A stretch of DNA of 64,000 nucleotides from Paraburkholderia phytofirmans OLGA172 (lineage in GTDB: Bacteria > Pseudomonadota > Gammaproteobacteria > Burkholderiales > Burkholderiaceae): the NCBI RefSeq assembly GCF_001634365.1, contig NZ_CP014579.1, positions 3,433,622-3,497,621 on the forward strand, written 5' to 3'. This document shows positions 52,408 to 61,038 of this stretch, one piece after another (position 1 is the stretch's first letter; each line of letters starts with the position of its first letter). The notes beneath the pieces are model-generated. The model ran no database searches, had not been told where the DNA came from, and was given only the letters and a program-made list of their open reading frames with translations. The translations under genes and the position numbers were made by a program.

Positions 52408-53027
52408 AGGCTGGACAGCAGTTCGTCGAGCGCCTCGTTCATGTGGCGAATCGACTCTTCGGCCATCAGGATCACGAGGTGTGCGCGGAAGCTCTGGTCC
52501 TCGAGCGCGAAATTGACTTCGACCAGCAGCGCGACTTCCCATTGCAGCACGCCGGGCTGGAACACTTCGTCGAGCGTCATCGCTTCACCGAGCAAGCCCG
52601 GCGCGGAGAAGACCGGTGTGCGGCCGAGCTGGTCGAGAATGCACGAGACACACGCGCCCGTCAGCACGTTCGCGACGTCGAACACGAGTTCTTTCTGGCT
52701 CACCGTCTCGTAGCTCGAGCGCGAATACGGATCGCTCACGAGCGAACACAGCTTGTCGATGCTGTCGCTGCGGCAGATCACCAGCGCTTCGCCCTTGATG
52801 TCGGAGCGAAAGCCCTGACGCACCGCGCTCACCGTGTCGTCGATCCCGGTCATCTCGCGCAGCGCCTCTGCCGCCTCGCTCACCGCCACCACCTTCACAC
52901 GCGGCACCGACAATTCGATGAACGCATCGAGCAGGCGTGCGAGACGCGTCGCGGCCTGGCCCATCGCCAGATTGGCGAGCTCTTGCAGCGCGTCGCGCTG
53001 GTCTTCGTTGAGGACTGGCTCAGACAT
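52404..53027 (-). CDS. CheC-like phosphatase
   Basis: A 207-residue CheC/CheX-family protein. The first active-site motif is complete: D12-x3-E16-x2-N19 and Pro42 22 residues later. The second (ELVFDVAN...P) has Asp where Glu is usual. CheC removes phosphate from CheY-type receivers; the receiver gene is directly upstream and overlaps it by 8 bases, so they form a natural pair. Confidence 0.88.
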   Translation of the reverse strand: MSEPVLNEDQRDALQELANLAMGQAATRLARLLDAFIELSVPRVKVVAVSEAAEALREMTGIDDTVSAVRQGFRSDIKGEALVICRSDSIDKLCSLVSDPYSRSSYETVSQKELVFDVANVLTGACVSCILDQLGRTPVFSAPGLLGEAMTLDEVFQPGVLQWEVALLVEVNFALEDQSFRAHLVILMAEESIRHMNEALDELLSSL

Positions 53028-53388
53028 ACAACCCGTACTCCTTGAGGATGGGTAGTACCGCCTCGGGCGTCACGGGCTTGGCGATGAACGCGGCGGCGCC
53101 GAGCGCGCGCACGCGCGCCTGGGCCATCGGCTGAACATCGGCGGAGACGACGATGACGAAGGTGTTCAGGTCCTCATGCTGCAATGCTTCCAGCACCTGG
53201 TAGCCGGTTATGTCCGGCATCGTCAGATCGAGGAACATCACCGACGCTTTGCCTTCGCGATACAGGCCGAGCGCTTCGCGCCCGTTCGCCGCGTAGGACA
53301 CGTCGACATCCCAGTCCGGCGGCAATGCCTTGGTGAGCACCTTGCGGGCAAGCAACGAATCGTCGGCGATCACAATAGGCAGAGACAT
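53020..53388 (-). CDS. single-domain response regulator (CheY-like)
   Basis: A 122-residue receiver domain. The phosphorylated residue is D54 (MFLDLTMPD), with the acidic pair D9/D10 and K104 in place. It has no output domain, so it acts through partners. First gene of the receiver-CheC-GGDEF unit. Confidence 0.93.
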   Translation of the reverse strand: MSLPIVIADDSLLARKVLTKALPPDWDVDVSYAANGREALGLYREGKASVMFLDLTMPDITGYQVLEALQHEDLNTFVIVVSADVQPMAQARVRALGAAAFIAKPVTPEAVLPILKEYGLYV

Positions 53389-54066
53389 GGGCGGGTCAAT
53401 AAGCGAAATTAGCTCTTACGCGTTAACGGCGGGTAGAGTGGGTTTCTTTAACGCGTGGTCTGTCGACCAGCGGCAAAGCGGGCTGAAGCTTGCGAGAATG
53501 CGGCTTTCAAACGAGCGGGGGGAGCGCGCAGCGAGGCTGCTTTTGACGGAACCCGTGAGCGCGCATGGATGCGTGCGAGCACGGTGGACAACGGCTATGA
53601 CCGGCATGTTCGAGCCTACCCCGTAGATGAATCCCCGCGGCTTCACGGATCGGGGTGGTCCCCTTGCCGCGCGCCTGTTTCCACGAGCGCCTTCGGTCAC
53701 GCGTTGTGCGCGTTATCTGGCGGCCCTCGCGGCAGATGCGTCCGAACATGGCGGACGCATTATTTGTAATGGCATCGATTCTCGAAGCAAAACGGCGGAA
53801 AGGCAACTCGCCAATTTCGATTTGATTAAAGAATTTTTCCCGTCAATGACTATTTTTGAAAAAATTTTGGTAGATTCTTCCCGCTTTATTTTGCAATTAT
53901 ACTTTTGTGTACGTTTGCGCTTCTCGATTTGTCACTGATTTAGACAGCAGACAAATCACCGGCCGGCCATTTGTCACATAACCAGTACCGCCGCTACGTG
54001 TCTATGCTTTTCGTATGAAGCCGACTCCCGGCCCTTTCGTCCCGAACGACCTTAGCGTTATCGACC
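53389..54066. other. 678-bp intergenic region before the histidine kinase
   Basis: No gene is supported. Positions about 53,815-53,930 are distinctly AT-rich for this chromosome (T runs, TTTTGCAATTATAC) and likely carry promoters. Confidence 0.45.
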
Positions 54067-56355
54067 ATGACACCAGACCGGTTCGACCCGCCCGAAGCGA
54101 GCCGCCTTCCCGCTAGCCGCCAGGACGAGGCGCGCTTTCCGGCCGTGCCGGAACAGAATTTCCACGTCCGGCGCATCACGCTGATCGCGCTCTTGATCGC
54201 TGCCATCGTGCTGCCGTGCGTATACGTCGCGGCGATGGCGTTCAGCGACCTGCGCGGGCGCATGGCCGACGCGACCGACGTGACGCTGCGCACCGTGCGC
54301 GTGGCGGAAGAACACGCGCTGAAAGTGTTCGACATGAATGAGACGCTGGACGCGCGCATCGTCGATCTGACACAAGGTCTGGACGACAACGGCGTTCGCG
54401 CTAAAGAAGGCGAGATTCACGAAAAGCTGCGCACCATGGGCGGTGGCTATCCGCAGGTGGCGGCCGTGTCGATTTTCGGCCTCGAGGGTGATCTGCTCGC
54501 CACCAGCCGCTTCTATCCCGCGCCGGTGTTGTCGATTGCCGAGCGCGACGATTTTGTCGGCATTCGCGACGGCAAGGGCCTCGAACATGTCTCAAAGGTG
54601 ATGACGGGACACGTCGTGGGCGAACAGGTGTTCAACACGGGCGTGGAGCGCGTCGCCGCCGACGGCTCGTTCGCCGGGGTCGTTTCGGTCGCACTGCGGC
54701 CCAGCTATTTCGACGCGTTTTACAGGGAACTGCTCGGCGGCACCGACAGCACGCCGATGATCATGAGCCTCATCCGCACCGACGGCGCGATCCTCGCGCA
54801 CTATCCGCGCCGCCCGCGCGAACCGGCGGCGATGGCGCCGACTTCGCCACTGGCCGAAGCGCTGGCGCAAGGGCGGCGAGCCGGCGTCGTACGGATGCAT
54901 TCCGATATCGACGGCGACAATGTGATCCTCGCATTCCGGCGCGTCGGCGCTTATCCGGTGTACGTGTCGTGCGCCTATCGCACCCCCGCGATCTGGGCCG
55001 CGTGGTACCGGCATCTGAGCGTGCTGATCCTGTCGATGTTCACGCCGTCCTTTGTGCTGTGGTGCGTGATCTGGCTGTCGCTGCGCCGCCTTGGCGCCGA
55101 AGAGGAAGCGTGGGAGCGCTGGCAGGCCGAAGCCTCGATGCGCCGCTCGATCGAATCCGCGTATCGCCAGTCGCGCAAGATGGAGGCGCTCGGCAATCTG
55201 GTCGGCAGTGTGGCGCATGATTTCAACAACCTGCTGATGATCGTCTCGGCCAACGTGCAGATCGCCCGGCGGCGCGGCACGCCGGGGCTCGACCGCGAAT
55301 TGTCGGCGATGGAGCGGGCGCTCAAGAGCGGCCAGTCGCTCACCCGGCAATTGCTCGGCGTCGCGCGCAAGCAGCCGTTGCGCAACGAGACGCTGGCGCT
55401 CGAGCGCTGGCTGCCGGCGTGCCGCGAATTGCTGCGCGCATCGCTGGGCGCGAAGATTTCGCTGGTGATGGACATCGGCGTCGCTATCTGGCCGATGCGT
55501 GTCGACGTCGCCGAGCTCGAACTGGCGCTGATCAACATCGCCGTGAACGCGCGCGACGCCATGCCCAACGGCGGCCGCTTCACGGTTCGAGCCGCCAATA
55601 TCAGCTTTCGCCGCGAGGACGGCTTTCCACTGACCGGCGACTTCGTGCAACTGTCGCTGGAAGACACCGGCGGCGGCATGCCGCCTGGCGTGCTCGCGCG
55701 CGCCTTCGAACCGCTTTTCACGACGAAGCCCAAAGGCATGGGCACCGGTCTCGGGCTGCCGCAAGTTTTCGCCTTCTGCGAGCGCTCTGGCGGGCTCGCC
55801 GCGATCGATAGCGCCATCGGCGCGGGCACCTCCGTGCGCCTCTACCTGCCGCGCGCCATGGCGGCGCCCGAGGCCGAATTGCCGGCGGAGCCGGGCGTCG
55901 AGGAAAGCGGTGCGCCGCAGGGCTTGCGCATCCTGCTGGTCGAGGACAACGACGAAGTCGCCGCCGGCACCGAAGCTCTATTGCAGATGATGGGCCACCA
56001 GGTCACCTGCGTGTTCAACGCCGATACCGCACTGCGCCTGTTCGACGACGCCCACGCGAGACAGGCGCGCACTGGCGAGCCCCTGCCGTTCGATCTGGTG
56101 CTGTCGGACATCCACATGCCCGGCACGATGAACGGCATCGACCTGGCCGAAGCCGTGCTGGCTTTCGACACCAGGCTGCCTGTCATTCTGGTCACCGGCT
56201 ACGCGGAAGAACTCGACCGGGCGCGGCATGTGAACGTGCGGGTGCTGTCCAAACCTTTCGATATCGCGTTGCTGGAAACGCTCCTGCAAGCAATCCAGCG
56301 CGATCTGACGCAGACGGGCACCGATCCGGCCGCGGCGGCGCATCCAGCCGGCTAA
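54067..56355 (+). CDS. hybrid sensor histidine kinase with receiver domain
   Basis: A 762-residue inner-membrane protein. Two membrane helices (near residues 38-60 and 320-345) bracket a periplasmic Cache-type sensor domain. The H-box VAHDFNNLL (His near 383), the ATP-binding domain (NIAVNARDAMPNGG; GMGTGLGLPQV) and a C-terminal receiver (LLVEDND, DLVLSDIHMPG) follow. It would sense an external ligand and pass phosphate to its own receiver. No regulator gene is directly adjacent; the CheY-like unit nearby is divergent. Confidence 0.93.
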   Translation: MTPDRFDPPEASRLPASRQDEARFPAVPEQNFHVRRITLIALLIAAIVLPCVYVAAMAFSDLRGRMADATDVTLRTVRVAEEHALKVFDMNETLDARIVDLTQGLDDNGVRAKEGEIHEKLRTMGGGYPQVAAVSIFGLEGDLLATSRFYPAPVLSIAERDDFVGIRDGKGLEHVSKVMTGHVVGEQVFNTGVERVAADGSFAGVVSVALRPSYFDAFYRELLGGTDSTPMIMSLIRTDGAILAHYPRRPREPAAMAPTSPLAEALAQGRRAGVVRMHSDIDGDNVILAFRRVGAYPVYVSCAYRTPAIWAAWYRHLSVLILSMFTPSFVLWCVIWLSLRRLGAEEEAWERWQAEASMRRSIESAYRQSRKMEALGNLVGSVAHDFNNLLMIVSANVQIARRRGTPGLDRELSAMERALKSGQSLTRQLLGVARKQPLRNETLALERWLPACRELLRASLGAKISLVMDIGVAIWPMRVDVAELELALINIAVNARDAMPNGGRFTVRAANISFRREDGFPLTGDFVQLSLEDTGGGMPPGVLARAFEPLFTTKPKGMGTGLGLPQVFAFCERSGGLAAIDSAIGAGTSVRLYLPRAMAAPEAELPAEPGVEESGAPQGLRILLVEDNDEVAAGTEALLQMMGHQVTCVFNADTALRLFDDAHARQARTGEPLPFDLVLSDIHMPGTMNGIDLAEAVLAFDTRLPVILVTGYAEELDRARHVNVRVLSKPFDIALLETLLQAIQRDLTQTGTDPAAAAHPAG

Positions 56356-56571
56356 AGCCCAGCTTGTCAGGGTCGCCGCTCATTACCGGCGGTTGTAAAA
56401 GCGCGGCAGCGGTATGCCGCAGTTTCTACGTAACCAGATCGGTGCGGGCGGCCAGCAGCGGGCATACGGGCATATCGCGCAGGCCCGGCATGATCGTTGC
56501 GGTGCTTCCAGGGGAGGAGGCCGACGCGCGCTTACGCCGTCTGTCCCAACTGAAACCGCCGGGAGACAGCC

Positions 56572-57591
56572 ATGCGACACACTGTGATTGGTTTATTCGA
56601 CACCTATTCTCAAGCAGAAACCGCACGCGACACGCTTGTGCAGACCGGCTTTGCACGCGAAACGATCGAGTTGCAGGCGAATCCGGAACCCTCTGTCGGA
56701 TCCGCAACCGATGAAGTTGCCAATTCCGGCGTGCTCGCCAATATCGAGCGTTTTATCTCGAGCCTGTTTGCGACCGGCCATCGCGCGTCGGAAACAGCTC
56801 GCTACACAGAAGCCGTCCGCCGCGGCGCCGTCCTGGTCTGCGTCAGCGCAGCCAGCGAATCGCACGCGGAACTCGCTCGCAATACCTTGAAGAGGCTGGG
56901 CGCGACCGACATCGGCGAGCGCTCGCCCGATTGGGACACGCCAGTGGAATCGAGCCGCGATCATTCAATACTCGACGAACTCGGCATCGGCGCAGCGACG
57001 CCCGGCACGCCGCATACATCGAGCGTGGCGACGCCCGGCGTGGCGACTGCCCGTTCAACCACACAGCCTGCGACCGCGGCCGATCCACGCTATCCGCCGC
57101 CGCTCATGGGCACCGACGCCGAGCCGTTCGTCCCACCGCCGCCGGCTGAGCGGCCGATGCGCGACCCGGTCAACGAGCCCGTCACGGACCCGCTGGTTGG
57201 CGATGCGGGACGGACCGCGATCGCGGCCGGTTCGATGCCCGGCTCGGGCGCGATCATGCAGCCGCCGGAAGTCATCTCCGAAGCGGAGCAGCCGACCGAG
57301 GGTTCAGGCGGCCAGATTCCGAACGAGTATCTGGAATACGAGGAGGATTTCCGCACGCACTACGAGGAGCAGTACGCGGCCGAGACCTCGCGCTATGAAG
57401 ATTACGTGCCGGCCTATCGTTACGGCGCGGAGATCGGTCGGGACGTGCGTTATCGCGACCGGCCGTGGGACGACGTCGAGCCGGAAGCCCGGCGTCATTG
57501 GGAGACCACCTCGCCCGACAGCACGTGGGAGCGCTTCAAGCTCGCCGTGCGGCATGGCTGGGAAAGGGTGACAGGGCATCACCACGTATAG
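56572..57591 (+). CDS. hypothetical protein with stress-protein-like N-terminus
   Basis: A 339-residue protein. Residues 1-110 (MRHTVIGLFDTYSQAETARD) resemble the alpha/beta domain of general stress protein 17M-type proteins. The middle is Pro/Thr/Ala-rich and disordered. The end is acidic and rich in Tyr, Arg and Trp (EYEEDFRTHYEEQYA). GGAGACAGCC precedes the ATG. Function unknown. Confidence 0.65.
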   Translation: MRHTVIGLFDTYSQAETARDTLVQTGFARETIELQANPEPSVGSATDEVANSGVLANIERFISSLFATGHRASETARYTEAVRRGAVLVCVSAASESHAELARNTLKRLGATDIGERSPDWDTPVESSRDHSILDELGIGAATPGTPHTSSVATPGVATARSTTQPATAADPRYPPPLMGTDAEPFVPPPPAERPMRDPVNEPVTDPLVGDAGRTAIAAGSMPGSGAIMQPPEVISEAEQPTEGSGGQIPNEYLEYEEDFRTHYEEQYAAETSRYEDYVPAYRYGAEIGRDVRYRDRPWDDVEPEARRHWETTSPDSTWERFKLAVRHGWERVTGHHHV

Positions 57592-57686
57592 GTGGACGCC
57601 GTGCAGGCTCCGGCGTGTCGTGAAGTTGCAGCATGCCGGCGCTTTCGGTATGGAGATGCCTTTGCAAAGGCGCCTGAATTTGGCCG

Positions 57687-58241
57687 TCAGGCAGCAGTTT
57701 GACGTTTGACCCATGCGACGTAACGGTCGACGAACGTCTGCAAGAACTTTCGGGTGCCGTCGTTCACGATCTCGCCTTTCTCGTTGATGGCCGCGGGGTC
57801 GTGCTTGATGAACACTTCAGGCTGGCCAAGCGTGGCGACATCGAGGTACGCCAGCACGTTGCGCAGATGCTGTTGCGCCAGCGCCGTGCCGGTTGCGCCG
57901 ACCGATGTACCGAGCACCGCACCGGGTTTGTTGGCCCAGGAGTTGGTGCCCCACGGCCGCGAGCCCCAGTCGAGTGCGTTCTTCAGGACGCCCGGCATGG
58001 AGCGGTTGTACTCGGGCGTGACGAACAGCAGGCCGTCGGCGGCTTCGACGCGTTGCTTCAGGTGCTTGGCGACGTCGGGATAGTCGGCGTCGTAATCCTG
58101 GCTGTAAAGCGGCAACGAGCCAATCTCGATGAATTCGAACGTGAAGTCCGCGGGCGCGAGTGAAATCACGGCTTGCGCCAACTGGCGGTTGAACGATGCG
58201 CGGCGCAGGCTGCCGACAACGACTGCGATGTGATAGGCCAT
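57687..58241 (-). CDS. NADPH-dependent FMN reductase
   Basis: A 184-residue flavodoxin-like reductase. Signature parts are VVGSLRRASFNRQLAQ (FMN phosphate loop), PEYNRSMPGVLKNALDW and GTSVGATGTALAQQHLR. It reduces quinones or chromate with NADPH in related proteins. ATG at 58241 (MAYHIAVVV) is the natural start. Confidence 0.9.
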   Translation of the reverse strand: MAYHIAVVVGSLRRASFNRQLAQAVISLAPADFTFEFIEIGSLPLYSQDYDADYPDVAKHLKQRVEAADGLLFVTPEYNRSMPGVLKNALDWGSRPWGTNSWANKPGAVLGTSVGATGTALAQQHLRNVLAYLDVATLGQPEVFIKHDPAAINEKGEIVNDGTRKFLQTFVDRYVAWVKRQTAA

Positions 58242-58383
58242 GTTCGCTTCCTTGAGGTGAGGCGCTGGACGCGCAAAAGGGTACGAACTGTCCATCATAG
58301 GCAAAAGCGGGACGGGATGGCGGCAGCGGGTACCCAAACGCCCGCTTCTGGCTGCGCAGGCACCCATCTGGAAAGTTGCAACC

Positions 58384-58444
58384 GGTGGATAACCCGGTAG
58401 CACCCAAAGTTATCCACAGATTTGCTGAATAACCTTGTGGATAA
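58384..58444. promoter_or_regulatory. cluster of DnaA-box-like motifs
   Basis: A perfect TTATCCACA lies at 58410-58418 and its reverse TGTGGATAA at 58436-58444. A near match (GTGGATAAC) lies at 58384-58393. All three are in a non-coding gap. DnaA could bind here to affect local expression or titrate DnaA. No origin genes are nearby. Confidence 0.55.
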
Positions 58445-58518
58445 CTGGTATTTTTGCCTTCTCAATCAAGCATGCTTTCGGTCCAGGACAATTTGAGGCA
58501 AATGCACCTTCGCCACTG

Positions 58519-58803
58519 TCACTCCGGGACGGCGATGTCGCCATCCACAAGCTGCCAGCCGTAGGTCTCGGCAAACAGTTGGGCGGCATCGGCATTTTCA
58601 AAGAATGGCATGTCCGCGTGGCCCTGAAAGGGATAGATCACGCGCTCGTCGCTCAACCGGATCACTTTCAGCGTCGGCACCGTCCCACTGGAGGTTCGGC
58701 GCGACGACACGGCGACCTGATAGTTCGCGCGGCCGGTTAGCGGCGTGGAATTGGCGCCCTGCGAGCGCCTGGAAAGATGACTTGCCGTCGGTGCGCGCAT
58801 CAA
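58519..58803 (-). CDS. hypothetical protein
   Basis: A 94-residue protein with a beta-rich N-terminal part (YQVAVSSRRTSSGTVPTLKV) and a C-terminal helix ending IAVPE. Its ATG overlaps the stop of the gene upstream (ATGA). Pairs like this occur in other Burkholderia; no known role. Confidence 0.62.
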   Translation of the reverse strand: MMRAPTASHLSRRSQGANSTPLTGRANYQVAVSSRRTSSGTVPTLKVIRLSDERVIYPFQGHADMPFFENADAAQLFAETYGWQLVDGDIAVPE

Positions 58804-59084
58804 AGACCGGCGATCGACTGGCCGGCAACCATGCCGTCGATCACTCGCTCCGCGTAATTCGCTGACGCAATGCGCGCGTCGCCGGCTGCGCCAAACGGAG
58901 AGCGGCTCGGCACGCGAAATACGCGGCTGCTGGTCAAGGTGTCGTCGGTGCCGCGCCGGCAGATTCGCACGGCGGCGTCGAAACCCGCATCGTAGTGGCG
59001 GGCGCCATCGGGAGAGCGTGGCTGGTGCGGATAAACCAGTGGATAAATCTCGAGGCCCCGGTAGCTTCTGATCGTATTGCTCAT
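58800..59084 (-). CDS. hypothetical protein
   Basis: A 94-residue protein starting MSNTIRSYRGLEIYPLVYPH. It has a short beta-rich domain (YDAGFDAAVRICRRGTDDTL). It is coupled by a four-base overlap to the next gene downstream. Both proteins seem to contain a similar beta unit, suggesting an ancient duplication. Confidence 0.62.
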   Translation of the reverse strand: MSNTIRSYRGLEIYPLVYPHQPRSPDGARHYDAGFDAAVRICRRGTDDTLTSSRVFRVPSRSPFGAAGDARIASANYAERVIDGMVAGQSIAGL

Positions 59085-59627
59085 GGTGGTCGTCTCCTGT
59101 GAAGGATCTCGCTTGAGGCGTGTTGCTGTATGTGTGGCGTGACGCCGGGCGAGTCGCGGCGTTTTAGCAAAAACACGATGTTGATCGACGATGCGCGTGA
59201 AGAGCGGCCGCTTCTGTCAGGCCACGCCGACGGCACGCAAGGCGAAGTAGAAGGAAAGGACCCCGTTCGATGCAGGGCGCTGTGAAGATAGGCGGATGCC
59301 TGAGGGACTGCGTAAGACGCGCAGGAGAACTGCAAGCCGTTGGCTCACTGTAACACGTTAGAAGAGCGAGCATTTGACGCATTTGCGCGCCGGGCGCGGG
59401 TGTTGCTTTGGAGTGCCGCGTATTGTGTACCGCTTTCTGTTTTGTGACGCTCGCACGCTGATGGCGTGGGCTCCTGACCTTGTTCTGCAGATGCCATCCA
59501 CGCGCGTCAAACGTGTTGAATGAAACGCAAAAAAGGGCGCCTTTGTCAGCGCCCTTTTTTGACTTCGAGAACCCGTCTCGTCAGCAGACTCGCACTGGAC
59601 ATGCGTCCGGCCGCGTCCTCCGGACGA
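59085..59627. other. 543-bp stretch without a protein gene
   Basis: Contains the bidirectional terminator at 59529-59560 and otherwise no supported feature. Confidence 0.4.
59529..59560. terminator. bidirectional terminator
   Basis: AAAAAAGGGCGC pairs with GCGCCCTTTTTT around an 8-base loop. It lies about 70 bases after the stop of the minus-strand peptide gene at 59628. Confidence 0.9.
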
Positions 59628-59759
59628 TTAGTTGCCGAAGAACACATTGCAGTACGATGCCGGGCCGTTGCATTGGGCCGGTGCTGCAGCCTCAGCTGCG
59701 CCCGAAGCAGCAGCAAACAGCGCAACGGAAGCGATCAGGGCGGTAAGAATGCGTTTCAT
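59628..59759 (-). CDS. 43-residue exported peptide with two Cys
   Basis: Starts MKRILTALIASVALFAAASG with a signal peptide; the mature part AAPAQCNGPASYCNVFFGN has two cysteines that could form a disulfide. GAGGAG lies before the ATG at 59759. A terminator follows. A tiny secreted peptide of unknown role. Confidence 0.65.
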   Translation of the reverse strand: MKRILTALIASVALFAAASGAAEAAAPAQCNGPASYCNVFFGN

Positions 59760-60208
59760 GGTGCGGCTCCTCTTCAGCATCTGGTTTGCGATCTGATGCG
59801 ATCGATGGACTGAAGAATAACGATTCAATGTCCGCATAAAAATACCGAAGGCAAGAAGACATTTTTTCAAATAGTGAAATAATCCAGGTGTGTATTTAGG
59901 GCCGGTTCGAGACGTAGCTGACTGCACGTTTCGCCTATGCGCTCAAGGTCACGGTTCACCATCGCAGCGTTGATTTCATTTTGCGCAATAATGTTTTTCG
60001 CTGTCATAAAGCCCGTCGCAGCACGACTAAGGGGATCAGGTCATCGCTTGCTGGCGGGCACATGTTCAATACCGATTCGCTTGCGCAGGAACGTGCGGGA
60101 GAATGGCGCACACGTTCGGGAACTGCGCGAGGAGACCCACCCGCCTATGAACCACAACGATTCACGAGACAACGTGCGGCAACCGCGAGCGCGGCGACGG
60201 AGCATGCC

Positions 60209-60817
60209 ATGGCGCAAGTAAGCGGGCCGGCGCTCGACGATCCCGTCTATCTCACGCAACTGCGGCGCGACCTGTTGCGCTTCGCCCGTTTGCAACTACG
60301 CGATGCCGCTGCCGCCGAAGACGCCGTCCAGGAAGCGCTGGCCGCCGCCTGGACGCAAGCCGACCGGTTTGCCGCGCAATCGGAACACAAGACGTGGGTG
60401 TTCGGCATCCTGCGGCACAAGCTTGTCGACACCTTGCGCGCCCGGCAGCGCACCGTGAACCTGTCGGCGCTCGAATCCGAAATCGACGGCGAAGCGCTCC
60501 TCGATCGCGAACTCTTCAAGGACAACGGCCACTGGTCGCGCGAGTCCAAGCCGCAGCCGTGGCCGACGCCGGAAACCGCGCTGCGGCAGCAGCAATTCTG
60601 GACCTTGTTCGAGATGTGTCTGGAACACCTGCCCGAGCACATCGGGCGCGTGTTCATGATGCGCGAATTCCTCGATCTCGAAACCGAAGCGATCTGCGCC
60701 GAACTGCAGATGACCGCCAATCACTGCAGCGTGCTGATCTACCGCGCGCGGCTGCGCTTGCGCACTTGCCTGAGCGAAAAGGGCCTATCCAGAGAGGATG
60801 CGAATGGGGAAGTGTAA
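60209..60817 (+). CDS. ECF-type RNA polymerase sigma factor
   Basis: A 202-residue sigma factor from ATG 60209 (MAQVSGPALDDPVYL). Region 2 is LLRFARLQLRDAAAAEDAVQ and region 4 is EHIGRVFMMREFLDLETEAI followed by the HTH ELQMTANHCSVLIYRARLRL. It directs RNA polymerase to a small stress regulon. A longer frame from 60062 is possible. The next gene, an anti-sigma protein, overlaps its end. Confidence 0.88.
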   Translation: MAQVSGPALDDPVYLTQLRRDLLRFARLQLRDAAAAEDAVQEALAAAWTQADRFAAQSEHKTWVFGILRHKLVDTLRARQRTVNLSALESEIDGEALLDRELFKDNGHWSRESKPQPWPTPETALRQQQFWTLFEMCLEHLPEHIGRVFMMREFLDLETEAICAELQMTANHCSVLIYRARLRLRTCLSEKGLSREDANGEV

Positions 60818-61007
60818 GAACATCACGCGCCTGTTGTCAGACGCGCTCGACCGCCCTTTGACGACCGGCGAATGGGTCGCGATCCGGCTGCATCTGCCGA
60901 CTTGCAGCGGCTGCCGCAATTACCGCAAGCAGATTCGCCTGCTGCGCGTGGCTGCGCATACGGTGAGCGGGATTGCGACGCCGGGGGCGGGCGGCAACGA
61001 CGACTGA
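60804..61007 (+). CDS. zinc-finger anti-sigma factor
   Basis: A 67-residue protein. The zinc anti-sigma signature H30-x3-C34-x2-C37 (HLPTCSGC) is visible after a short helical start MGKCKNITRLLSDAL. It would bind and hold the sigma factor encoded just upstream, with which it overlaps by 14 bases. GAGAGGATG lies upstream of the start. Confidence 0.82.
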   Translation: MGKCKNITRLLSDALDRPLTTGEWVAIRLHLPTCSGCRNYRKQIRLLRVAAHTVSGIATPGAGGNDD

Positions 61008-61038
61008 AGGGGCGCCGCTTGCGATCCCCCTGCCAGGC

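Noticed and set aside
54592..55764. Minus-strand frame of 390 residues opposite the histidine kinase
   Set aside because: Shadow; the sense strand shows H-box, ATP-binding and receiver motifs.
58384..58444. Possible replication origin
   Set aside because: Only two or three DnaA boxes, no AT-rich unwinding stretch and no dnaA, repA or parAB genes nearby.
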